Source of the DNA: an uncultured Fodinibius sp.
GTDB taxonomy: Bacteria; Bacteroidota; Rhodothermia; Balneolales; Balneolaceae
Direction: 5' to 3'
NCBI GenBank assembly: GCA_913057775.1
Contig: CAJXOG010000005.1
Coordinates: 124,001-188,000, forward strand
DNA: 64,000 nt
Under the pieces are notes generated by a model. It saw only the letters and a program-made list of their open reading frames with translations, ran no database searches and had not been told where the DNA came from. Positions 47,049 through 54,751 of the stretch are shown here, piece by piece (position 1 is the stretch's first letter; each line of letters starts with the position of its first letter). Made by a program: the position numbers and the translations under genes.

Positions 47049-49934
47049 ATGGATATATCTGCCCAAGTCTCCATTCCCAACATTCATACCAACGACCAAA
47101 CCCGCCGCCTGTATGCCAACGACGCTTCCAGTTATGAAGAGTTGCCCGAAGGCGTAGCTTTTCCGGAATCGCAACATGATATTGCCAAACTTGTGCAGTG
47201 GGCTCGTAAAAACGGCAAGAGTATTACCGCTCGGGGGGCGGGAACCAGCCTGGCGGGACAAACAACCAGTGGTGGCATTGTCATGGATGTGGGTCGTAAT
47301 ATGAACCGGATCATCGAGATCAATGAAAGTGAGCAGTTTGCACAGGTACAGCCGGGGGTCATTCGCGATACCTTAAACCGAGAAGCGGACAAATATGATC
47401 TGCTTTTTGGTCCCGATACGGCCACTACAAATCGCTGCATGATCGGCGGGATGATCGGCAACAATTCCTGTGGAATTTTTTCTATCAAACATAAAACAAC
47501 GCGGGAACATATTCTTGAGATCGATGCTGTTTTGAGCGACGGATCCCGGGCTATCTTTAAGCCCCTTACCGAAACCGAACTTACTGCAAAGATGGAGCTC
47601 GATACGCTCGAGGGACACATCTATAAAGAAATAGTTACGCTTGTTCGCGAACACCGTAATGAGATTTTAGAAAACTATCCCCATCCCGAAATTATTCGCC
47701 GTAACACTGGTTATGCCCTCGATCGCCTATGCGAAATGCAGCCATTCAACCCTCAGGGTAGAAAATTCAATATGGCTGAATTGCTTTGTGGCAGTGAGGG
47801 CACTTTGGCCATGACCGCATCAGCAAAACTAAACCTCGTGCCTCGTGATTCTGAATCCATCATTTTAGCGCCCCATTTTTCAACCATTCGAAATGCCCTT
47901 GAAGCCACGGTCGAAATTGTGAAGGAAGATCCCGCCGCCGTTGAATTGGTTGATGATATTATCCTCAATGCAACAAAAAGTAATATCGAACAGCGTGAAA
48001 ACCGCTTCTTTTTGGATGGGGACCCCAAAGCGATTTTGATTGTGCAGTTTGACGGTGATGATGCTGAGAAGCTTCGCCAAAAAGCTGAAAAGCTTTCCAA
48101 AAAATTACAGAAGATGGAAATCAGCGATGCTACCCCCATCATCACAGATGATGATAAAATTGAGCGCGTTTGGAACTTGCGTAAAGCAGGCTTGGGACTA
48201 TTAATGGGACTTGGCTCGGAGGGTCGGACTCCTACTTTTTGTGAAGATACAGCTGTGCGCGTTCCTGATCTGCCCGACTATATTGATGACTTCCAAAAGA
48301 TATTGGACAAACACGAAACTGACTGCGTGTTTTATGCCCACGCCTCGGTTGGAGAGCTGCACTTGCGTCCGGTGATCAACCTCCAAAAGCCGGAAGAGAT
48401 TGAAAAGATGAAATCAATGGCGGGCCAAATTGCCGATCTCGTGCGCAGCTATCGCGGATCGTTATCCGGTGAACATGGCGATGGACGTGCACGCGCCCCG
48501 TATATCGAAAAAGTACTTGGTTCTGGAATGATGCCGCTGCTCAAAAAAGTGAAGCAGATCTGGGATCCTGGACACATTTTTAATCCCGGCAAAATCACCG
48601 ATCCCAAACCGATGGAGCAGGATCTTCGGTATTCTCCATCTTATCAGAAGCCCAACGTAGATACCCACTTTAACTGGCGCAAGGAGGAGAGTTTTGCTGA
48701 TGCGGTAGAGCTTTGCAACGGGGCGGGTGTTTGTCGAAAACTGTCAGAAAGTGGCGGTACAATGTGTCCCAGCTATATGGCTACCAAAGAGGAAAAGGAT
48801 TCGACCCGTGGAAGGGCAAATCTGTTTCGGCAGCTCTTTTCAGGCAAGCAGAAAGAGGCTTTTCAATCCGAGGAACTGAAGGATGCCCTGGATCTATGTC
48901 TAAGCTGCAAAGCCTGTAAAAGTGAATGTCCCGCCAATGTGGATATGGCAAAAATGAAAGCCGAATTCATGCAGGGATGGCATGAGGAATACGGGATATC
49001 GCTGGGCGAACGATTCTTTGGCCAGGCGGCCAAACTCTACCCTCTGGCTTCTTTGTTTCCAAGACTTTCAAACTGGATGATACGTCAGCCCGTTACTAAG
49101 GAGTTACTACAACAGTTTTTGGGGATCGACAAGCGCCGTGATTTGCCTACATTTGCAAAGGAAACTTTTATGGATTGGTGGAATAACCACAGAACCCGTT
49201 CGATGGCACATTCAGCCAGTGGACGAAAAGTCCTGCTGCTCATCGATATTTTTACTAATTATCACGAGCCGGAAATAGGAAAAGCAGCCGTTCAGTTTTT
49301 AGAAAACCAAGGTTATGGGGTCATTGTCCCCAATTTTCATGAGGTGGGACGTCCACAAATATCCAAAGGGATGCTTAGCAGTGCTAAAGAAATCCTGGAT
49401 ACTAATTTACCCAAACTGTCTATCTTCGCCGATCAGGGAATACCTATTATCGGCCTCGAACCCTCGGAGATTTTGACTCTTCGTGATGAATACCTCGACT
49501 TGTGTGACGAAGACCAGGTTCACTCAGCACAAAAAGTAGCTGATAGCAGCTATACCTTTGAGGAGTTTGCCGCTGATATTCTGGCAGACTCTTCTGTATC
49601 CCCAAAAAATAAAAAAGTATTTGTACACGGACATTGCCACGCCAAATCACTCATTGGCAATTCAGCTATCCGCAAAACACTGGAAGGTGCCGGCTACGAG
49701 ATTGAAGTTGGCGATACCGGCTGCTGTGGAATGGCGGGCAGCTTTGGGTATGAAGCCGATCACTACCAGGTATCGATGAATATTGGAAAACAACGTTTGT
49801 TCCCTGCCCTCCAAGATCTCCCAGATGAAACTCTCGTTTGTGCCCCGGGATTTTCGTGCCGTCATCAGATTAACGATGGCGTTGGAGTAGAGGCCTTTCA
49901 TCCCGCCCAGCTGCTCGCTGAAGAATTGGGCTGA
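47049..49934 (+). CDS. FAD-linked oxidase/Fe-S oxidoreductase fusion (YdiJ-like)
   Basis: The preferred start is the ATG at 47049, as a TTG start six codons earlier has less support. About 960 residues in two halves. The FAD_binding_4 domain has SITARGAGTSLAGQTTSG and GMIGNNSCG. The FAD-oxidase carboxy-terminal half includes SLSGEHGDGRARAPY near 470. The Fe-S half has two ferredoxin-type clusters (CNGAGVC...MCPSY and CLSCKACKSECP) and a CCG domain (GHCHAKS and TGCCGMAGSFGYE). The layout matches YdiJ and GlcD-GlcF-like enzymes that oxidise D-2-hydroxyacids. Pairing with lhgO suggests D-2-hydroxyglutarate, though lactate or glycolate remain possible. Confidence 0.9.
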   Translation: MDISAQVSIPNIHTNDQTRRLYANDASSYEELPEGVAFPESQHDIAKLVQWARKNGKSITARGAGTSLAGQTTSGGIVMDVGRNMNRIIEINESEQFAQVQPGVIRDTLNREADKYDLLFGPDTATTNRCMIGGMIGNNSCGIFSIKHKTTREHILEIDAVLSDGSRAIFKPLTETELTAKMELDTLEGHIYKEIVTLVREHRNEILENYPHPEIIRRNTGYALDRLCEMQPFNPQGRKFNMAELLCGSEGTLAMTASAKLNLVPRDSESIILAPHFSTIRNALEATVEIVKEDPAAVELVDDIILNATKSNIEQRENRFFLDGDPKAILIVQFDGDDAEKLRQKAEKLSKKLQKMEISDATPIITDDDKIERVWNLRKAGLGLLMGLGSEGRTPTFCEDTAVRVPDLPDYIDDFQKILDKHETDCVFYAHASVGELHLRPVINLQKPEEIEKMKSMAGQIADLVRSYRGSLSGEHGDGRARAPYIEKVLGSGMMPLLKKVKQIWDPGHIFNPGKITDPKPMEQDLRYSPSYQKPNVDTHFNWRKEESFADAVELCNGAGVCRKLSESGGTMCPSYMATKEEKDSTRGRANLFRQLFSGKQKEAFQSEELKDALDLCLSCKACKSECPANVDMAKMKAEFMQGWHEEYGISLGERFFGQAAKLYPLASLFPRLSNWMIRQPVTKELLQQFLGIDKRRDLPTFAKETFMDWWNNHRTRSMAHSASGRKVLLLIDIFTNYHEPEIGKAAVQFLENQGYGVIVPNFHEVGRPQISKGMLSSAKEILDTNLPKLSIFADQGIPIIGLEPSEILTLRDEYLDLCDEDQVHSAQKVADSSYTFEEFAADILADSSVSPKNKKVFVHGHCHAKSLIGNSAIRKTLEGAGYEIEVGDTGCCGMAGSFGYEADHYQVSMNIGKQRLFPALQDLPDETLVCAPGFSCRHQINDGVGVEAFHPAQLLAEELG

Positions 49935-50030
49935 GAAAAATTTCATTCCAGAGGCAACCCTCATAACAAAACTGCTGTATAGGTAAGAAACGACCTTCAG
50001 CAATCTAATCACAATTATGGGGAATTTATT

Positions 50031-50465
50031 ATGCTAATAAGTAATCATCGTAATGTACTTTTAACTGTTATAGTATCATTATTTTTGGTTGTCGCAGGAT
50101 GTGGCGATTCAAGTACTGATCCCGGAGACGGAAATGACGATAATAACAATAATAATCAAACGGCAAACTTTTCGAGTGGATCCATTGCACCCGGCGGAAC
50201 CTTTAGCTACACCTTTGAGGAAGAAGAAACGGTTGATTATTACTGCACAATCCATGCACCGAATATGACGGGTCAAATTACCGTGACGAGTAATGCAGAA
50301 GCGGTTGATCGAGACACTGTTTCGATGGAAAACAACCAATTTGTACCCGAAAACCTTGAGGTAGCACCCAGCACCGAGGTGATATGGGTTAACAACCAGG
50401 ATCACGATCATGATATACAAACGGGTACTCCTTCATCGAATGGAAATGACGACCCGAACTATTGA
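50031..50465 (+). CDS. Cupredoxin-like lipoprotein with permuted strand order
   Basis: A 144-residue lipoprotein (LFLVVAGC) with an Asn/Asp-rich linker to about residue 43. The copper-loop half comes first: SIAPGGTFSYTFEEEETVDYYC followed by TIHAPNMTG (C-x2-H-x3-M) near 75-86. The half that normally opens a plastocyanin-type domain comes second: VSMENNQFVPENLEVAPSTEV, WVNNQDHDHDI near 125 and TPSSNGNDDPNY at the end. Joining the end to the beginning of the domain would recreate an ordinary cupredoxin, so the sequence reads as a circular permutant. Copper binding is inferred. It stands as a single gene. Confidence 0.75.
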   Translation: MLISNHRNVLLTVIVSLFLVVAGCGDSSTDPGDGNDDNNNNNQTANFSSGSIAPGGTFSYTFEEEETVDYYCTIHAPNMTGQITVTSNAEAVDRDTVSMENNQFVPENLEVAPSTEVIWVNNQDHDHDIQTGTPSSNGNDDPNY

Positions 50466-50586
50466 TTTGAGTTGAGGACAAAACATGACTCCAAACTAAG
50501 CTCATTTACATCTGCAGGCTTCTATTCTCCCGCTTCCCTTGCTTTGAGGTTGGGTGCGCAAGCATCCAACCTCTTTTTTATGTCTA

Positions 50587-50961
50587 TTATTTTTTGGTAG
50601 GATACCCAGCTTCCGTCCAGGATCGAAATCCGCCGGCCAGTGATTGTACGTTTTGATACCCCATTTTCTGCAAACTATCAGCCGCCAGGGCCGAGCGATA
50701 GCCGCCCCCGCAATACAGTACAATTTCTTTATCCGTATCGGGATACTCTTCCTCAATATCACGCTCCAAAATTCCGCGACCGAGATATTCGGCCCCCGCA
50801 ATTCGCGCATTTTGGCATTCATCCTGTTCGCGAACATCTAATAAGACAAAATCCTCATCAGACTTCTGTTTTAGACGTACTTCTTCGGGATCTATTTCCT
50901 CAATTCGATTTTTAGCATCGTCGACAAGCGTTACAAAACGATCAGAGTGATGTTTCCCCAT
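50587..50961 (-). CDS. Rhodanese-like domain protein
   Basis: A 124-residue single-domain rhodanese. The active-site loop is LYCGGGYRSALAADSL with the catalytic cysteine near residue 92, and FVLLDVREQDECQNARIAGAEYLGRGI is the conserved amino-terminal half. Single-domain rhodaneses transfer sulfur atoms, but the partner is unknown. It is transcribed alone on the minus strand. Confidence 0.9.
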   Translation of the reverse strand: MGKHHSDRFVTLVDDAKNRIEEIDPEEVRLKQKSDEDFVLLDVREQDECQNARIAGAEYLGRGILERDIEEEYPDTDKEIVLYCGGGYRSALAADSLQKMGYQNVQSLAGGFRSWTEAGYPTKK

Positions 50962-51054
50962 AAATACTCTTTATGCAGTGATTTTTTGGAATTAAACAAG
51001 CTGATTCCACTAATTACACTTTCAAACAATCTAATATCCGTAACGAACAGCAAC

Positions 51055-52767
51055 TTAATTTTTAAAGGTATTCTTGTTAATCAATTCCTGAGCACTTTCG
51101 AGGGCCGCTTCCGTTATATCTTCGCCGCTCATCAGCGTTGCCACTTCGGTTACATGCTCATTTTCATCCAATGGAATAATGCGCGATACCGTTCGCCCCT
51201 CCTGTTCCACTTTCTGCACTTTATAGTGTTTATGGGCCTGACTGGCAATCTGCGGCTGATGGGTAATCGCAATAATCTGGCATCGCTCTGACAGGCGTCG
51301 CATGGTTCGTCCCACTTTCTCAGAAATTTCGCCGCTGATTCCGGTATCAATTTCGTCAAAGATCATTACCGGCAGGCTCTGCTCTCTGGCTATGATAGAT
51401 TTGAGTGCCAGCATTACCCGGCTGATTTCTCCACCGGAGGCAATCTTCGCCAGCGGTTTCGGTTCTTCGCCTTTATTGGTGGAAATGTATAATCGTATCT
51501 CATCGCAACCGTGTTCGGTACACTCCACCGGCTGACCGTCAACTGTGATCCATCCCTGCGATTCCGAGGTCACCATCCAATCAACGCGTACCTCAAAATT
51601 TGCGTGCGGGATTCCCAGCTTGCTCAACTCATCCTCAATCTGTTTGGAGAGCTGCTCTCCCACTTTCACACGAACCTCATGCAATTCTTTTGCTTTCTCA
51701 GCCAACACATCAGCCTGATCATTAATCTGCTTCTCCAGCTTCTCAATCTCAAGATCAAAATTTTCTGCCAGACTCAATTCTTTTTTGATCTCATGCAGAT
51801 ATTCAATCAGCTCTGGAATGCTGCGATGATATTTTTTCTGCAGGCTATTCAACTGATTCTGACGCTTGCGCAACTTCTCCAACCGGCTGGAATTGAACTC
51901 AATCTTACTGCGGTACCGTTCGGCAAACTGCACCGTCTCCCGAATACTGATACGCGCTGACGAAATCTCCTCTAAGTAGCTTTCAAACTCCGGCTCAATA
52001 CGGGCGATATCCTCGAGGTGCAGTTTAATCTGGTTCAGCAATTCCATCACATTTATTTCATTGTGATCGCCCATTTCCACAATTGCTCCTGCTTTTTGAT
52101 CGAGCTCCTCGGCATTATCCAGCAGATGTATTTCCTCTTCAAGCTGTTCTTCTTCCTCCGGATCGAGCTCTGCATCTTCAAGCTCCTCAACCTGGAATTG
52201 ATACAGCTCCACTTTTTCCTGTAACTCGGCTTCTCTTTTTTTCAAGCTGCGCAATTCCTTGCGAAGCCCCACCATCTCTTGATACGATTTTCCGTAGGCT
52301 TTTAATGCCGGCTGTACTTCAGCAAAACCGTCGATAACACCGCGGTGATTTTCTTCCCTAAGCAACATCTGGTGATCGTGTTGGCCATGTAAATCCACCA
52401 GGTAATTTCCCACCTGTCGCAATACTGAAATATTTACCGGTGTGTCGTTGATAAATCCTCGGCTGCCCGATGAACGTATCTCCCGTCTGAGAATAAGCTC
52501 CGGACGTTTCTCAACAGCATTTTCTTTGAGCAGTTGATTGACCTCTTCGTATTCTCCTACTTCAATGATCGCTTCGGCAATGGCTTTACTGGCCCCCTGG
52601 CGGATCACTTCCGTATCGGCACGTTCACCTAAAATCATATTCAGGGCCCCAACAATAATTGATTTACCCGCCCCGGTTTGACCGGTTAGAATATTGAGCC
52701 CTTCCTGAAAGGAGACTTCCAGCTCATCGATCAGTGCAAAATCTTTGATATATAAGGATTGTATCAT
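51055..52767 (-). CDS. recN: DNA repair protein RecN
   Basis: A 570-residue SMC-like ATPase. Walker A is GQTGAGKSIIVGALNMILG near residue 29, a coiled coil fills about 150-380, and the ABC signature ASGGEISRVMLALK near 455 precedes Walker B VMIFDEIDTGISG. The amino terminus (MIQSLYIKDFALIDELEVSF) matches the family. It acts in double-strand break repair. No SOS box is evident by eye in the short upstream gap. Confidence 0.96.
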   Translation of the reverse strand: MIQSLYIKDFALIDELEVSFQEGLNILTGQTGAGKSIIVGALNMILGERADTEVIRQGASKAIAEAIIEVGEYEEVNQLLKENAVEKRPELILRREIRSSGSRGFINDTPVNISVLRQVGNYLVDLHGQHDHQMLLREENHRGVIDGFAEVQPALKAYGKSYQEMVGLRKELRSLKKREAELQEKVELYQFQVEELEDAELDPEEEEQLEEEIHLLDNAEELDQKAGAIVEMGDHNEINVMELLNQIKLHLEDIARIEPEFESYLEEISSARISIRETVQFAERYRSKIEFNSSRLEKLRKRQNQLNSLQKKYHRSIPELIEYLHEIKKELSLAENFDLEIEKLEKQINDQADVLAEKAKELHEVRVKVGEQLSKQIEDELSKLGIPHANFEVRVDWMVTSESQGWITVDGQPVECTEHGCDEIRLYISTNKGEEPKPLAKIASGGEISRVMLALKSIIAREQSLPVMIFDEIDTGISGEISEKVGRTMRRLSERCQIIAITHQPQIASQAHKHYKVQKVEQEGRTVSRIIPLDENEHVTEVATLMSGEDITEAALESAQELINKNTFKN

Positions 52768-52912
52768 AGCCGTCGGTAATTAATTAGGTCCTAAAAGTAC
52801 AAAAAATTGTACACGGATTAACGTCATTATTAATCTAATACAACCCTCTGTATCTCCCTTTTCTAAGGTAGAATATTCTACAGCTGAAAATTAAGTCAGC
52901 CATTATTCAATT

Positions 52913-53278
52913 TTAATCCCTTTCTTCAAACTTCTTAACCCATCCCTTAATACTAAAGAGTACATTAAACATATCATTCTTTACTTCTGAATCATCGAAA
53001 CGAATGACAGTTAACCCCAATTTCTCAAGCCAAGATTGTCTCTCCAAATCCTTAGTTAGTTTATGCCTGTGAGTTTCGCCGTCAATCTCTATTATTAATT
53101 TCAATTTACTGCAATAAAAATCTACTATATAATTTCCAATCGGCTTTTGCCGCATAAATTGGTATCCATATACTTGTCGTTTCTTTAGCTTATCCCATAG
53201 CAACACCTCTGCTAATGTACTATTATTCCTTAAATTTCGGGAGAGCTGTTTTAGCTTCGGATTGTAATAAATTTTCAT
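52913..53278 (-). CDS. DUF559 domain-containing protein (Vsr-like endonuclease fold)
   Basis: A 121-residue protein of the DUF559/very-short-patch-repair-like endonuclease superfamily. The signature is NNSTLAEVLLWDKLKKRQVYG and GNYIVDFYCSKLKLIIEIDGETH, where D (FYVDFYC-type) and E-x-D-x-H of the nuclease core lie. The carboxy-terminal RQSWLEKLGLTVIRFDD is also conserved. DUF559 genes are often found as short mobile cassettes; the function is uncertain. A GC-rich repeat lies upstream of the gene. Confidence 0.85.
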   Translation of the reverse strand: MKIYYNPKLKQLSRNLRNNSTLAEVLLWDKLKKRQVYGYQFMRQKPIGNYIVDFYCSKLKLIIEIDGETHRHKLTKDLERQSWLEKLGLTVIRFDDSEVKNDMFNVLFSIKGWVKKFEERD

Positions 53279-53339
53279 AGTTCTCTCATGTTTTTAAAAG
53301 TAGGGTTCTCCATAACTCTCTATGATTTAAAGAACCAAA

Positions 53340-53425
53340 AAATCCCCCTTTATAAAGGGGGAACTCAAGGGGGTTGTTCATTGGTCTAAAAAATAAAAAA
53401 GGCCCCCGTTTTAGCGGGAGCCTAA
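53340..53425. repeat. GC-rich palindromic repeat upstream of DUF559
   Basis: The segment aatccccctttataaag continues into ggggaactcaagggggtt, with pairing between ccccc and ggggg blocks, and is followed at 53399-53422 by a second hairpin (aggcccccg / cgggagcct, one mismatch) with a minus-strand T-run. Repeats worded like the first are widespread in gaps of many bacteria. No gene on the minus strand feeds into the second hairpin. Confidence 0.5.
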
Positions 53426-53563
53426 TTTGTTTGTAGCCTCAAGGTATCTATCTTAATGAACAGTCACTAGTAAGACCCCTAAGGAAGGCAATCCTTACAA
53501 AATAATTTCAGGAATTTTGTAATTTCTTAAGCAATTAACTTAAATCTTCATTTAAACGATCTG

Positions 53564-54580
53564 ATGTCCAATAATAACAGCGACCAATTTCAAGAATATC
53601 ATCTGGAAGTTCCGGAAGAAGATACCTCGGGCACTCGTTTAGATAAATATCTGGCGTCGAAAATTGAAGATACCTCGCGGACAAAAATCCAGGAAGCCAT
53701 AAAGGAAGGATACATAACCGTTAACGGAAAAGAAGAAAAAGCATCCTATCCCGTGGAAGCCAGTGATGTTTTAGATGTCCGCATCCCCATCCCAAAACCG
53801 CCCGAAGCAAAACCCGAAGAGATGCCGCTGGATATTGTCTATGAGGATGATGATTTACTGCTCGTTAACAAAAGTGCCAATATGGTGGTTCATCCCGCGA
53901 AGGGAAACTGGACCGGTACCCTCGTTAATGGACTCATGTGGCATACCGATGAGCTTTCGGAACCGGAAGAAGATACCGTTCGACCCGGTATTGTCCACCG
54001 GCTGGATAAAGACACGAGCGGGCTTCTTGTTGTCGCCAAAAACGATAAGACGCATCGCATCCTCAGCGAATATTTTCGAACCAAAGATATTGAGCGTACT
54101 TACTGGGCCATTGTATGGGGTACTCCGGATGCAAAAGAAGAAACCCTTACGGGTGCCATCGGACGGGATCCGCATAACAGAAAACGGATGGCCGTAGTCC
54201 CGGATGATGAAGGCAAAAGTGCCACCACCCACTACAAGGTGCTTGAATATTTTGACCATCTGACTCTGCTCGAACTAAAACTGGAAACCGGCCGAACACA
54301 CCAAATTCGTGTACATCTTGCCGATAACAACCTGTGGGTTTTTGGGGATCAAAAATACGGCGGAGATTCGGTACGGTACGGACCCAATACCGGAAGTCGA
54401 AAACAGATGTTCCAAAACCTTTTCGCCTCACTGCAACGACAGTGTTTGCATGCTAAAACACTGGGATTTGAACATCCCTCCACGGGAGAAATGGTTGAAT
54501 TTGATTCCGATCTGCCTGGAGATTTTCAACAAGTCTTGGGGATGCTTCGACAAAATTGTAAGCCCACACATATTTATTAA
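53564..54580 (+). CDS. rluD: RluA-family ribosomal large subunit pseudouridine synthase D
   Basis: A 338-residue enzyme with an S4 domain (TRLDKYLASKIEDTSRTKIQEAI, about 20-80) and the catalytic domain. The active-site aspartate is in HRLDKDTSGLLVVAKN near 149, preceded by LLVNKSANMVVHPAKGN. TGRTHQIRVHL lies near 245. RluD-type enzymes modify uridines 1911/1915/1917 of 23S rRNA. Length is typical. It is a single gene with a short repeat and terminator behind it. Confidence 0.94.
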   Translation: MSNNNSDQFQEYHLEVPEEDTSGTRLDKYLASKIEDTSRTKIQEAIKEGYITVNGKEEKASYPVEASDVLDVRIPIPKPPEAKPEEMPLDIVYEDDDLLLVNKSANMVVHPAKGNWTGTLVNGLMWHTDELSEPEEDTVRPGIVHRLDKDTSGLLVVAKNDKTHRILSEYFRTKDIERTYWAIVWGTPDAKEETLTGAIGRDPHNRKRMAVVPDDEGKSATTHYKVLEYFDHLTLLELKLETGRTHQIRVHLADNNLWVFGDQKYGGDSVRYGPNTGSRKQMFQNLFASLQRQCLHAKTLGFEHPSTGEMVEFDSDLPGDFQQVLGMLRQNCKPTHIY

Positions 54581-54611
54581 GTATTTAGCTCGCAAGATTA
54601 AATAGTCAATA

Positions 54612-54676
54612 ATGTTCCTCAAAGTAGATCCTGAAATAAATTTAGGATGACATCTGGGTTTTACAAAGGCTCCTCT
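54612..54676. repeat. Short repeat sharing a terminus with the 19177 element
   Basis: A small palindrome (atcctgaa / ttaggat) at 54627-54648 is followed by ggttttacaaaggctcct at 54657-54674, which matches the right terminus of the element at 19287-19304 with one difference in eighteen positions. Confidence 0.55.
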
Positions 54677-54680
54677 CATA

Positions 54681-54722
54681 TAAAAAAGCCTGTTACCTCA
54701 CTAAGAGATAACAGGCTTTCGG
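54681..54722 (-). terminator. Terminator of the zinc metalloprotease gene
   Basis: Stem aaagcctgtta / taacaggcttt of eleven base pairs with a loop of twelve, and a minus-strand T-run. It lies 30 bases after the stop codon of the gene at 54752. Confidence 0.8.
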
Positions 54723-54751
54723 AGATATTTACTACGAACCATTTATTATTA

